Part shown: in pieces, positions 16,358 through 25,305 of the stretch
Layout of the letters: each line of letters starts with the position of its first letter
How positions within the stretch are numbered: the stretch's first letter is position 1
From: Candidatus Borrarchaeum yapensis
GTDB lineage: Archaea; Asgardarchaeota; Sifarchaeia; Borrarchaeales; Borrarchaeaceae
Length of the DNA stretch: 47,676 nt
NCBI GenBank assembly: GCA_016840515.1
Contig: JAEOSF010000025.1
Span: forward strand, 1 to 47,676
Direction: 5' to 3'
The notes under the pieces: generated by a model
What the model was told of the DNA's origin: nothing
Databases searched by the model: none
What the model saw: only the letters and a program-made list of their open reading frames with translations
Made by a program: the position numbers and the translations under genes

Positions 16358-17287
16358 ATGGAAGATTTGATACAAGTCGCCAAAAAAATCAAAGATTTAG
16401 AGATTCAAGGCGCAAGAAATGTAGCAAAAGCTGCTATCCGTTCAATGAAGGACGTTATTCTTAATTCTTCCGCTTCAGAGCCTGATTTATTATTTAAAGA
16501 ACTTTTAGAAGCAAAAGATATTCTGTTCGATACAAGACCAACTGAGCCCGCGATGAGGAATGGTATTCGTTATATATTATATGAAACAAAAGAGGCAAAA
16601 GGCGATATTGATACTACAAAAGAGATTGCCATAAAAACGTGTGATAAAATCCTCAATTATTTTGAAGAGGCTATCTTGAAAATCCATGAGATAGGGGCTC
16701 GTAAAATCCTAAATGAAATGCAAATAATGACTCATTGTCACTCCTCAACAGTAACTGGGATATTGAGGAAAGCACATGAACAAGGAAAAGATATACATAT
16801 AATTTGTACTGAGACACGACCCCGTCTTCAAGGACATCGTACAGCGAAAGAACTTGTAGAGGCAGGTATAAAGGTAACATTTGTAGTTGATTCGGCTATG
16901 AGGTATATGATGAAACATTTTGAGGTAGATTTAGCGCTAATCGGTGCTGATGCAATTACTTCAGAAGGGACAATTATAAACAAGATTGGATCACGATTAT
17001 TTGCGTTAGCTGCAGATGAAAGAGACGTGCCAATGTATTGTGCTGCAGATACGTTCAAATTTAGCCCAGAAACATCCTTAGGTTTCCTGGAAAAGATTGA
17101 GAAACGGAATCCTGATGAAATTTGGAAAGATGCACCTACAGGTCTACATATAGAAAATCCAGCGTTCGAGATGGTCCCTCGAAGATATATTGATGGACTC
17201 ATAACTGAAGTCGGTGTGTTTCCCCCCTCTTCTATAGCTCATCAACTACTTCAGCTTCACCCTTGGATGTTCAATTTCAAAGATTGA
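16358..17287 (+). CDS. e2b2: Ribose-1,5-bisphosphate isomerase
   Basis: This enzyme converts ribose-1,5-bisphosphate to ribulose-1,5-bisphosphate, the step before RuBisCO in the archaeal AMP pathway. The fold is that of eIF2B-type regulatory subunits. Recognisable motifs are IMTHCHSSTVTGIL (with the catalytic Cys), CTETRPRLQGHRTAKEL, DLALIGADAITSEGTIINKIG and CAADTFKFSP. Length (309) is normal. It shares a 65- to 86-bp divergent promoter region with rbcL, containing AATAATATATTG at about 16316-16327. AMP phosphorylase, the first step, is not in the window. Confidence 0.92.
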   Translation: MEDLIQVAKKIKDLEIQGARNVAKAAIRSMKDVILNSSASEPDLLFKELLEAKDILFDTRPTEPAMRNGIRYILYETKEAKGDIDTTKEIAIKTCDKILNYFEEAILKIHEIGARKILNEMQIMTHCHSSTVTGILRKAHEQGKDIHIICTETRPRLQGHRTAKELVEAGIKVTFVVDSAMRYMMKHFEVDLALIGADAITSEGTIINKIGSRLFALAADERDVPMYCAADTFKFSPETSLGFLEKIEKRNPDEIWKDAPTGLHIENPAFEMVPRRYIDGLITEVGVFPPSSIAHQLLQLHPWMFNFKD

Positions 17288-17304
17288 AGAAAGAAAGTCT
17301 GTCA

Positions 17305-17532
17305 CTATCTCACTGTTACAACCGCTATCGGCTCAACTTTGTCAAACGCAACTTGACGACGCACAATGCCATAGGTATCGATATGAACGATTACCACATG
17401 GTCATCGTGATCAATAGTCTTGACTACTAATCCCCCACCGTAGGTTATAGCCTCCTCTATTTCATTCTTGGAGAATGGAATCTGATCTTTCCTCCCACAC
17501 TCGTAACAGAAATTAATTGCCGCTTTGTACAT
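17305..17532 (-). CDS. Small hypothetical protein with one CxxC
   Basis: This 75-residue protein is not recognised. It begins MYKAAINFCYECGRKDQIPF with a single CxxC pair, followed by strand-rich sequence (GGGLVVKTIDHDDHVVIVHID). A single CxxC could bind metal as a dimer. A GAGGGG ribosome-binding site lies just before the ATG, and no larger frame overlaps it, so it is probably real. It converges on the R15P isomerase gene, with 17 bp between stop codons. Confidence 0.55.
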   Translation of the reverse strand: MYKAAINFCYECGRKDQIPFSKNEIEEAITYGGGLVVKTIDHDDHVVIVHIDTYGIVRRQVAFDKVEPIAVVTVR

Positions 17533-17767
17533 GGCCCCTCAATAAATAAATTCCATAATGTCTTTTAAATACCGATATCATTCTGGTATTTTATCGGGGT
17601 ATTTTTTGGTTAACGCGCCTCTAATCCAATCTCGCCAATAATCCACTTCATAATTTTTTCAAGAAATTTCTATTTCACTTAAGATTTTGAAGAGGATGCT
17701 ACAGGTAGGAGGTCAACTCCTCTTTATTTAAAAAAAGAAGAAGTTTCTATTAATTCGATATTTCATT

Positions 17768-17782
17768 AAAAAAATAAAAAAA
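17768..17782 (-). terminator. Oligo-T terminator of the FBP aldolase/phosphatase gene
   Basis: Read on the minus strand, this A-rich stretch becomes TTTTTTATTTTTTT, 12 bases after the stop codon at 17794. Confidence 0.5.
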
Positions 17783-17793
17783 TGTAAGGGTGT

Positions 17794-18894
17794 TTATTCG
17801 TAGTCTTCAAGTCGTCCTTCCAATTGCTTCAGAACTGATGGCAATGTGGTGTATTCCATCTCCTCTAGTGGTAGTCTTTCTGGTTCAAATGGGCCATGAC
17901 GTCTCATATAATCGGTGATCTCCATGCATTTTTGTCTGGTGTAATCGAAAGCAACGTCATCGAATAGATCTACAGGTCCAACAAGTTTACCATTTTTGAT
18001 CTGAAAACCTAAGCCGACCACTCGTGGCGGACCATCAAATCTTGTGCATCGACTGTCCTTTAGAGCCACGGGAAGCAAAGGTCCTCTATGACTTCCCCTC
18101 ATCCATCCCGCTACGAGATGTCCAAGTGAAAAGGCTTCGATTACTTCTCCAACAGCGGGAAATCCGCTCTGAGATCTGACAATTGCACATGGGTCATCTT
18201 TTCCGATATATTTACCTGCAATGAGTGCTAATTTTTCGGTGGATATTGCAGCAGCAATGCCCAAATCGGGGTTCTTAGAATATACATATTTTATAGGGAA
18301 TCTGCTTACTGCGCCGATCAGTGCCAGCAAGTCATACATTTCTTCAGGGCAACTCATGGTAACAGCTTTATGCTGAACAACATCAATCACATAGAATTTG
18401 AATCCTGGATGTAACTTAGGATCAATAATAAGTCCGGCAGTGCAAAAAGGATCCGCAAACATGCGAAAGATCGGGTAATTAAAAGCTCCTGGTTCTGTTT
18501 TGTCGGCAGCGAATACAAGGATGGGCTCTCCGGGTCTTTCATTAAACTCCATTTCGGCGACTCCAGGACCTTGACCTTTAATATTTCCGGAAAAGGCATC
18601 TGCCAGAAGATCTTGTCCAGCACCATAAAGCCCTATAGCCTTTGCGTTTTCGGCTAGTTTTATAAATATATTCCACGCGAGTTCATGGATTTCAGGGGAA
18701 TCTACGCCTTTATCGTGTGTCATTAAGAGTTCAGTATCATCCCCAGCATTATACACGCGGAAATCGATTATCAAGCCTTGATCTTGTGCTTTAGCTAGTT
18801 CTTGTTCAGCAATCTGCATATTTCCTTCGTAGGTCACAACGTGACCTGGAACGGATCCGATATCAGCTTTGATGTTTGAAATCGTAACTTTCAA
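17794..18894 (-). CDS. fbp: Bifunctional fructose-1,6-bisphosphate aldolase/phosphatase
   Basis: This archaeal type V enzyme performs both aldol condensation of triose phosphates and dephosphorylation to fructose-6-phosphate, making gluconeogenesis one-way. Motifs are IKADIGSVPGH, LLMTHDKGVDS, YGAGQDLLADAFSGN, EPGAFNYPIFRMFADPFCT and MRGSHRGPLLPV. Tyr229 and Lys232 (AGKYIGKDD) coincide with the aldolase catalytic pair described for the family. Length 366 is normal. Translation starts at TTG 18894 with GGAGG eight bases upstream. Its neighbour tpiA, RuBisCO and R15P isomerase make this a carbon-recycling region. Confidence 0.95.
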   Translation of the reverse strand: MKVTISNIKADIGSVPGHVVTYEGNMQIAEQELAKAQDQGLIIDFRVYNAGDDTELLMTHDKGVDSPEIHELAWNIFIKLAENAKAIGLYGAGQDLLADAFSGNIKGQGPGVAEMEFNERPGEPILVFAADKTEPGAFNYPIFRMFADPFCTAGLIIDPKLHPGFKFYVIDVVQHKAVTMSCPEEMYDLLALIGAVSRFPIKYVYSKNPDLGIAAAISTEKLALIAGKYIGKDDPCAIVRSQSGFPAVGEVIEAFSLGHLVAGWMRGSHRGPLLPVALKDSRCTRFDGPPRVVGLGFQIKNGKLVGPVDLFDDVAFDYTRQKCMEITDYMRRHGPFEPERLPLEEMEYTTLPSVLKQLEGRLEDYE

Positions 18895-19155
18895 ATTGAA
18901 ACCTCCTTTTTCAGAAACCTAGAACTTGGTTTTTATTTTCTATTATAAATTATTTTTTGTTCATAAAATATCATATATAAATATACAATTCATTCACTCT
19001 TTTTTTGCATCAATCATATCTGAGTTTTCATTGAAATTATGGCTGAAAGAAGAGTTATGTTGACTTCTCTCCTTTTGACTCTAAAATCATTAGCCAAAAA
19101 GATTAATAGTGGGTAAAAGATAACGACCAAAGAATAACATTGTGAGGAATTTTCT

Positions 19156-19905
19156 ATGAGAAAGATAATTGCTGCAGGAAACTGGAAAATGCACAAAACG
19201 AATGCAGAAGCGGTAGAAATAGTTTCCAAATTAAACGAACTAATCGCTGATGTTAAGGGGGTTGAAGTCATAATTGGACCACCATTTACCGCCTTATCAG
19301 ACGTAATAAAAGTTGCAGGGAAAGTTAAAATAGCGGCTCAAAACATGCACTGGGAAGAAAAAGGAGCCTTTACAGGAGAAATTTCCCCAATCATGCTGAC
19401 CGACCTTGGAGTAGACTATGTAATTTTAGGCCACAGCGAAAGAAGAGCATACTTCGGAGAAACAAACGAAATAATAAACAAGAAGATTAAATCCGCTTTG
19501 GCTCATGGATTGAAACCAATTCTTTGTGTAGGAGAAAAATTGGAAGATAGAGAAAATGGAAATACAGAAAATGTTGTCGAAGATCATGTAAAAGGTGGTT
19601 TAGAAGGAATTTCCAAAGCAGAGATGACACGCATTGTAATCGCTTATGAACCCGTCTGGGCGATCGGTACTGGAAAAACTGCAACACCTGAACAAGCTGA
19701 GGAAGTCCATGCATTCATAAGAAAACTATTAACAGAAATGTATGATGCAGAAATAGCTAGAAATACTTCAATCCTTTATGGTGGTAGTGTGAAACCTGCT
19801 AACTCAAAAGCCCTATTCTCAAAAGATAATATTGACGGGGGATTAGTTGGTGGGGCAAGCCTAAAAGCAGATGACTTCTCAATTATAGTGAAAAATGCAT
19901 TGTGA
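19156..19905 (+). CDS. tpiA: Triosephosphate isomerase, bacterial/eukaryal-length type
   Basis: TIM interconverts glyceraldehyde-3-phosphate and dihydroxyacetone phosphate. Catalytic residues are Lys in AGNWKMHK, His in LGHSERR and Glu in AYEPVWAIGTGKTA; the phosphate loops YGGSV and GGLVGGASL are intact. At 249 residues with HWEEKGAFTGEISP, it resembles bacterial TIM rather than the shorter (about 225) archaeal form, which suggests acquisition from bacteria. It is a single gene after a 260-bp upstream gap and supplies substrate for the adjacent FBP aldolase/phosphatase. Confidence 0.95.
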   Translation: MRKIIAAGNWKMHKTNAEAVEIVSKLNELIADVKGVEVIIGPPFTALSDVIKVAGKVKIAAQNMHWEEKGAFTGEISPIMLTDLGVDYVILGHSERRAYFGETNEIINKKIKSALAHGLKPILCVGEKLEDRENGNTENVVEDHVKGGLEGISKAEMTRIVIAYEPVWAIGTGKTATPEQAEEVHAFIRKLLTEMYDAEIARNTSILYGGSVKPANSKALFSKDNIDGGLVGGASLKADDFSIIVKNAL

Positions 19906-20106
19906 AAGGGTTAAAAAAAAGACTTGTCTAATCTGCGTAAGATTGATCATCATCATCATATTCTCTCATTTTTGTTTTGATTTCGCAAGAAGACTCCATT
20001 AACTATGTTGCGATGAATAAATCGCGTTGTCCTTAAATAAATGCATGAAGATAGATATTGAATTTCAATCGCTAAAGGGTTAATCAAAAAGAAGGCTGAC
20101 TGAGAA

Positions 20107-20808
20107 ATGGTGGCAACATTAGAATTAGAGTGTAAACAAGTAGAAATCAATACAAAAGAAGAAGATCTCAATAGAAGTAGAAAGTTCTTTCTAATTAGAT
20201 TGGAAAAATGCAATAAATGTCACTTCATCGAGGAGTCAGGTATAAAATTTTCTCTTAACTGTGAGAAATGTATCCAAGAGGCATTAGAAAGTTCAGGGTT
20301 CAATACAACAATAAAACATCTTGATATAAGCCAATATAAGATTACTCGTAGAGAAACAGTTGTTAAAAACAGAAATGAAGAATTGCAGAATGACCATAAA
20401 GAGAAAAGAAAGACTTATTCAGAAAAGCTTAAGATGTATGAAGCGTGGATAATTGATCAAATAATTTCTGGAAACCATAAAATTATAGACGCTGCCCATG
20501 GCTCTTTGTTCTCTCAAACAGTTAAAACTGAATTTGTGGATGTAGCATTTAAAAATTTGGAAGAGAAAAACATAATAACAAGAGATATGGTCACAGGAAA
20601 CTATCGCCTAACTGGCGAAAAGAACAAATCTGAAGATTACGAGACAAATTGGAATTATTATGTTTCTTATGCCGGAGTAATCGATGTAAATTCAACAGAA
20701 TGTACTCATAAGAGGTTTAAAACGCTGGAGGATGCTTTAGCATTTGTGAAAGCGCAAAATTTGTTGAATTACTATATTCAAAGAAGTGAGGTTCAAGAAA
20801 CGATATAA
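20107..20808 (+). CDS. Hypothetical protein with N-terminal cysteine cluster
   Basis: This 233-residue protein is not recognised. Residues 35-60 contain CNKCHF and CEKCIQ, a likely zinc-binding pair. A charged helical linker follows (about 80-110). A middle part (AWIIDQIISGNHKIIDAA, then KNLEEKNIITRDMVTGNYRLT) reads like a winged helix. The C-terminus has an aromatic domain ending in TLEDALAFVKAQNLL. A nucleic-acid-binding regulator is possible but unproven. The 200-bp upstream gap holds an ATC microrepeat at about 19949-19960 and nothing else clear. Confidence 0.6.
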   Translation: MVATLELECKQVEINTKEEDLNRSRKFFLIRLEKCNKCHFIEESGIKFSLNCEKCIQEALESSGFNTTIKHLDISQYKITRRETVVKNRNEELQNDHKEKRKTYSEKLKMYEAWIIDQIISGNHKIIDAAHGSLFSQTVKTEFVDVAFKNLEEKNIITRDMVTGNYRLTGEKNKSEDYETNWNYYVSYAGVIDVNSTECTHKRFKTLEDALAFVKAQNLLNYYIQRSEVQETI

Positions 20809-20829
20809 TATCTTAAAGGATTGATCTGT

Positions 20830-21486
20830 TTATTTTAAAATTTTGAAATGTCTTAACAAGTCTATAGTTTTACGTGTCATTAATTTATCGTGTTTCTCAA
20901 ACAAAGCAAGCAATTCTACTTCTGAGAGCACGCGGCCCCTCTCTATTACTTCTTCAAGCCATTCTTTAATGAATGATGGATGATGATGTGTATTAAAAAT
21001 CTCCACAATCTGGTTTTCGATGCGAAGCCATCCTTTGGGCATCACAACTAATAATGGATCTAAAGGATATTCTTCTGGATTTTCAACAAAATTAGCAAGT
21101 TGAGGTAAATCCTCAATTCTCGCTAATTGCCTTACTCTGTCTACGGGTATACAAAATGGATTAAACGCTCTAAATTCTTCAAATTTGCGCTCCCAGTCGA
21201 CAGTATGTTCTAAAACCTTCCCCCGCAATAAGAAGAGTGGTTGTGGGGGGATTTTAAACTTGAAAACGGCACGAGGAGGACGTGAATCTTTGATAGAATA
21301 GATATCGTTTAATGCTTCTGGTAACTTGCTTGTGTAACTCACAATAGAGTCTTGAAATGAAAGACGGCCCTCTGGTTTATTATATTCTTTGTAAGGAACT
21401 TCATATTTTTTAAGAATGACGCTAATGTAATGAAATGAACTAGATTTTTCTATTCTTCCAAAACGAAATTCCTCAAGCGAAGCCAT
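20830..21486 (-). CDS. Hypothetical soluble protein
   Basis: This 218-residue protein, of no family I recognise, has no membrane segment or cysteine cluster. It begins MASLEEFRFGRIEKSSSFHY, has a strand-rich middle (PRAVFKFKIPPQPLFLLRGK) and several helices at the end (KEWLEEVIERGRVLSEVELL). Codon use looks like the neighbouring genes. It converges on the previous hypothetical gene, with 21 bp between stop codons. Confidence 0.6.
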   Translation of the reverse strand: MASLEEFRFGRIEKSSSFHYISVILKKYEVPYKEYNKPEGRLSFQDSIVSYTSKLPEALNDIYSIKDSRPPRAVFKFKIPPQPLFLLRGKVLEHTVDWERKFEEFRAFNPFCIPVDRVRQLARIEDLPQLANFVENPEEYPLDPLLVVMPKGWLRIENQIVEIFNTHHHPSFIKEWLEEVIERGRVLSEVELLALFEKHDKLMTRKTIDLLRHFKILK

Positions 21487-21698
21487 TGTTTTATCCTCTT
21501 TTGCGCTATATGATTCCCGAATTCATCTGGAATCCTAACATATCCAATGATTAACAATAGCATAATGTGCCAAGCATATTATAATTCCTTTTTTATTATT
21601 TTAATTTGTGTTTAAAAAATAAGTCGATACAATTTGCTATCGAAAAAGATAAATCAATTTATCTTCCATTCTCACGTTATTACGGAGGAACTCAAATA

Positions 21699-22364
21699 GT
21701 GAAGAAAGATATGCTAGAAAATTACCCAAAGGCAATTATTTTTGATCTTGATGGTACTTTGATTGATAGTATTCCTGCTCATTTACAGGCCTATCGTGAA
21801 TTAGCTATAAGCGAATTTGGTATGCGACTTAGTCAAGAAAATATTCTAGAACATTTTGGGAAAAAATCAAGAGATATTATTACAGCCCTATTTCCTCTAT
21901 CTGGAAAAAATATTGATATTTTAGTTGAAAAAAAGCAGCACCTTTATAGACAATCTTTTAATCGTGTGAAATTACTCCCAGGAACAAAAAAAGTATTACG
22001 TGCTGCAAAGGAAAGGTCTATAAAATGTGCTCTTGGAACAAGTTCAAGTAAGAAAAACGTAGAGATTGCAATTAAGGAATTTGGACTTGAATTTGATGTT
22101 ATTATTGCAGGTGAAGACATAGAATTTGGAAAACCGAATCCTGAAACCTTTCTAAAAATAGCTCAAAGATTAGAAATCCCACCAGACGATTGCATTGTAA
22201 TTGGTGATGCTATTTATGATATTATGGCCGCCAAAAAGGCTGGAATGCTAGCTATAGGCGTCTTAACAGGAAACACAACCAGAAGACAAATGAAAATGGC
22301 AAATGCAGATGTTATTTTCGAAAATCTTTTGAAATTCATGGAGTGGGCTCGATTAGCCGATTGA
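21699..22364 (+). CDS. HAD-superfamily phosphatase (beta-phosphoglucomutase/phosphoglycolate phosphatase-like)
   Basis: The four HAD motifs are clear: IIFDLDGTLIDS (nucleophile and acid Asp), LGTSSSKKN (motif II Ser), a Lys in EFGKPNPETF (motif III) and VIGDAIYDIMAAKKAGM (motif IV). The helical cap between motifs I and II matches subfamily I. The likely substrate is a small sugar or glycolate phosphate. RuBisCO nearby makes phosphoglycolate salvage thinkable, but that is inference. The frame opens at TTG 21606, but GGAGG before GTG 21699 fits better, giving about 221 residues. Confidence 0.82.
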   Translation: MKKDMLENYPKAIIFDLDGTLIDSIPAHLQAYRELAISEFGMRLSQENILEHFGKKSRDIITALFPLSGKNIDILVEKKQHLYRQSFNRVKLLPGTKKVLRAAKERSIKCALGTSSSKKNVEIAIKEFGLEFDVIIAGEDIEFGKPNPETFLKIAQRLEIPPDDCIVIGDAIYDIMAAKKAGMLAIGVLTGNTTRRQMKMANADVIFENLLKFMEWARLAD

Positions 22365-22544
22365 AGCAGAATATAAAAATGAAGAACTCTATGGAAATAT
22401 GTGGATTTAAAGGAACCATTTTTTCCTTTAAATAAATCGTTTGTTCGTTTTGGGCCTTCCTAGTAACTTAAAGACAGTAGAATTTAAATAGAATGGCGTA
22501 TACATTATTTTATGGCGTAAACTGTTTTAATATCACAAAAAACG

Positions 22545-23798
22545 GTGGTTACTACTGTTCAAGACCTATTCTCTTAAGCACAACATTGACCTGTATGAAT
22601 TTCTGCGTGACTACAGGCGTGTACTAAACGGCATGCTTTCTGATATCTGGGGGCAGGTTGTATGGACAGAAAAGAAGATTAAGGGCAAAAATCAGTACCG
22701 CATACTGCCCACCATCCCTGAGTATTCCTTTAAAAAGGTGATGCGGAATACCTACCTTCAACAATGGAACTATACCCGCCATTGGATCGATTCTGCTCTA
22801 AAGACTGCCTTCTCTATCATTAAAAGTTGGAAAAAGAACTACGTGAATGGTAGTCGCACCCGTACACATCCGGTGGTCAAGCGGTTTTTTGCCCGTGTGA
22901 AACAGACCCAATTGAAACTGGAAGGCGAGCAACTGCGCATCTCCATAAATCCGAGGGAGTTCGTCTATATAGACCTTTCCAAGCGTTATTTTTCAATTGA
23001 GGGGTTGCTGGGCGAACCCGTCATCACCACAACGCATATCCACCTCCCCATTTATCATCACCATCCTCAGTCAAAACAGGAAATCAAGAGCGGCTGGGAC
23101 GCCAACAAATATTCTTTGGACGGTTTTTCTCCCCAATTGGGCTGGATTCGGATCGACTTGAAGCCGTTGCATACCCTCCACACGACTTATGACAACAAAC
23201 GGCGCAGAATAAATAAACTAGCCTCCAAGAAAAAGCGGCTGGGAAAAAAATTGCGTAAAAAATACAGTCATCGAGAGAGAAATCGTGTCGATCAACTATT
23301 GCACCAGCTAACCAATGAAATGGTGAGAATAGCTGATATGCACGGTTTTGAGGATTTGGACAAGTTAAGGATGATGAAAAAGCGGAGGCGGCGCTGGAAT
23401 CGGGAGTTGTCGAAAACCAGCTGGCGGAAAATAATGAGCCAGATGGAGTACAAGAGTTGTACGAACTACGTCTTACCGTATTACACATCGAAGAAATGTT
23501 CCAGATGTGGGTGGTTGCATAAAGACCTGAAAGGAAGCTGTTCGAGTGTGCGCAATGCGGTTTGAGGATAGACCGACAGTTGAACGCCGCCATCAACATA
23601 TACCTAAGAATGGAGGGTCTTCCCCACAACGAAAAGTGGTTCGAAAAAAACGTCATACAAGTCGTGGGAGGGTTCACCCAGACCGGGGCGAAGTGGAAGG
23701 AGATTGATGAACTCGCGAGATCTCCGCATGATACGATGAAGCCCAAGTTCACCGTAGCAACGTCCTTTTTACACTTAAAGGTACGTATTTCTACTTAG
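22545..23798 (+). pseudogene. Decayed tnpB (IS605 OrfB family) with two frameshifts
   Basis: The central frame (22633-23565, 310 aa) holds RuvC-like motifs GWDANKYSLDGF and HGFEDLDKL and half of a zinc ribbon (CSRCG). It then loses frame at about 23532-23540, where one A seems to be missing from a GGAAAG run. The next frame continues FECAQCGLRIDRQLNAAINI, restoring the second Cys pair and third catalytic Asp. At the 5' end, GTG 22545 is in yet another frame, and FKTYSLKHNIDL before Met22633 has no start of its own. A hairpin CCTTT...AAAGG near 23763-23780 may mark the right end. It differs from the intact tnpB at 5724, so it is a separate insertion. Confidence 0.8.
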
Positions 23799-23836
23799 AA
23801 TAGAACCCTAACCCAAATGTTTTTTTAACAAAATAC

Positions 23837-24256
23837 CTATCCTTGTGGCAGTTTTGGAATCATCATGTATAAAAGAACGAAATACGCTGCAATCACTGCA
23901 ATGACTCCAATAAGAAGAAGTGTCCGTGCATAAGTTGGCTCATAAAAATACCTTGTGCTATAGAATATGACTACAAAACCTATGAAACCCACAAACATTA
24001 GCATGCCCGCAACGATGCCTTCAATGATAAATTGAGAATCCAGACGTTCATCAATTAAAACAGGAACACCAAAGCGTGAACCTAGTGGAAGCGGCTCTTT
24101 GACAATATCAAAAAGAAGTCCCACATAGATCGTAAAAATGAATATTATCGATATTTGAAGGAGCAAACCTATTGGGATCTCGGATGGAAGCTGAAGTTTA
24201 GGTTTTCTGAGAATAATTTTTGGTTTTCTGAGTCCTGGAATCCATTTTAGCCGCAT
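23837..24256 (-). CDS. OSTC/OST3-OST6-like oligosaccharyltransferase subunit
   Basis: This 139-residue membrane protein has three helices (about 27-50, 78-100, 111-132) after a basic, proline-rich N-terminus. It matches human OSTC region by region from memory: LPSEIPIG against MPSAMTVY, GLLFDIVKEPLPLGS against GIIYDVIVEPPSVGS, SQFIIEGIVAGMLMFVGFIGF against [21 protein letters not shown], and a final amphipathic MMIPKLPQG against RMKLPG. In eukaryotes OSTC joins the STT3A complex to the translocon for co-translational N-glycosylation. Asgard genomes are known to carry OST subunits. STT3 is not in this window. The gene stands alone, next to the decayed tnpB. Confidence 0.83.
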   Translation of the reverse strand: MRLKWIPGLRKPKIILRKPKLQLPSEIPIGLLLQISIIFIFTIYVGLLFDIVKEPLPLGSRFGVPVLIDERLDSQFIIEGIVAGMLMFVGFIGFVVIFYSTRYFYEPTYARTLLLIGVIAVIAAYFVLLYMMIPKLPQG

Positions 24257-24547
24257 AGAATCGCACCCGATCCCACATAAAACGTTTCTTGTTTTTTAAC
24301 ACAAGTTTGTGTTTTATATGCTTCTTTGACTTGCACCATTCTTCTTTCGGAACTTTATAATTGTTTCTGTTATACGTGCAATCAATGATTCACTAGTAGT
24401 TTGCTTAACAAAAAAATCTTATACTATTTTGCATTATCTCCAAAATAAGTCCTTTCTTACATATTCATTGAATTTCTGAATCTTCTTTCAAGAAAATTCA
24501 ACCATCAAATGATTGTTGTGATTTAAGTACACAAAGGGTAAAAAACG

Positions 24548-25249
24548 ATGAAAATAGCCATAATATCTGATATTCATTCAAATTTAGAAGCCCTTAATGC
24601 AGTACTCCGGGATATTGGTGAAGTAGAGTGTGTTTTATGTGTTGGAGATTTGGTGGGTTATGGCCCAGATCCAAATAAAGTAATTGAACTTCTTGAAATA
24701 TTGGGTATAAAATCTGTAATGGGAAATCACGATTACGCTACTATCACAAATTCAGCGTTAATTTTTAATGAAATTGCAGCAGAAGCAATTTATTGGAGTC
24801 ATAGAACTATTACAGAAGAGAATATGAAACTACTTGCTTCTTTACCCGAGCATAGGCTGGTTGAATTCGATAATTTGTCATTATATCTTGTTCATGGAAG
24901 TCCTCGTGATCCATTATACGAATACATTCTTCCTAATACGTCTGATGAATTGTTATTGCAATTTCTAAATCAGACTAATGCAAATTGTTTAATCATGGGT
25001 CATACACACCTTCCTTTTTATATAGACTTCAAAGAAAAAAACAAAGGGATCGTGTTAAATCCAGGAAGCGTTGGACAACCAAGAGACCATGATCCGCGTG
25101 CAAGTTATTGCATTATTGAATATGATGAGGATGAGAAGATCACTGTCACGCTAAAGAGAGTAGATTATGATATTAAAAAAGTAAGTGAAAAAATCCGAAA
25201 GGCAGGTCTTCCAGAGTTTCTTGCTGAGAGATTGTTCCATGGCCGTTAA
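24548..25249 (+). CDS. Calcineurin-like metallophosphoesterase (YfcE/MJ0936 type)
   Basis: This 233-residue phosphodiesterase has the full metal-binding set: SDIHSN, GDLVGYGPDP, MGNHDYA, VHGSP and MGHTHLPF, followed by NPGSVGQPRD. Members hydrolyse cyclic nucleotides or other phosphodiesters with manganese or nickel; the natural substrate is rarely known. The family normally has 165-250 residues. The 291-bp region upstream contains no gene; it holds A/T-rich sequence that may act as promoter for this gene and for the divergent OSTC gene. Confidence 0.85.
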   Translation: MKIAIISDIHSNLEALNAVLRDIGEVECVLCVGDLVGYGPDPNKVIELLEILGIKSVMGNHDYATITNSALIFNEIAAEAIYWSHRTITEENMKLLASLPEHRLVEFDNLSLYLVHGSPRDPLYEYILPNTSDELLLQFLNQTNANCLIMGHTHLPFYIDFKEKNKGIVLNPGSVGQPRDHDPRASYCIIEYDEDEKITVTLKRVDYDIKKVSEKIRKAGLPEFLAERLFHGR

Positions 25250-25305
25250 ATTTGAAAATTGAACTGCAGTATCTCTATTGTTACTAATAAACTGAGCTGA
25301 AACCC

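Noticed and set aside
19949..19960. ATC trinucleotide run
   Set aside because: It is only four repeats long and has no associated structure or gene.
23084..23752. 222-residue minus-strand frame opposite the decayed tnpB
   Set aside because: It is an antisense shadow of the tnpB coding sequence, rich in Ser and Cys from reverse-complement codons.
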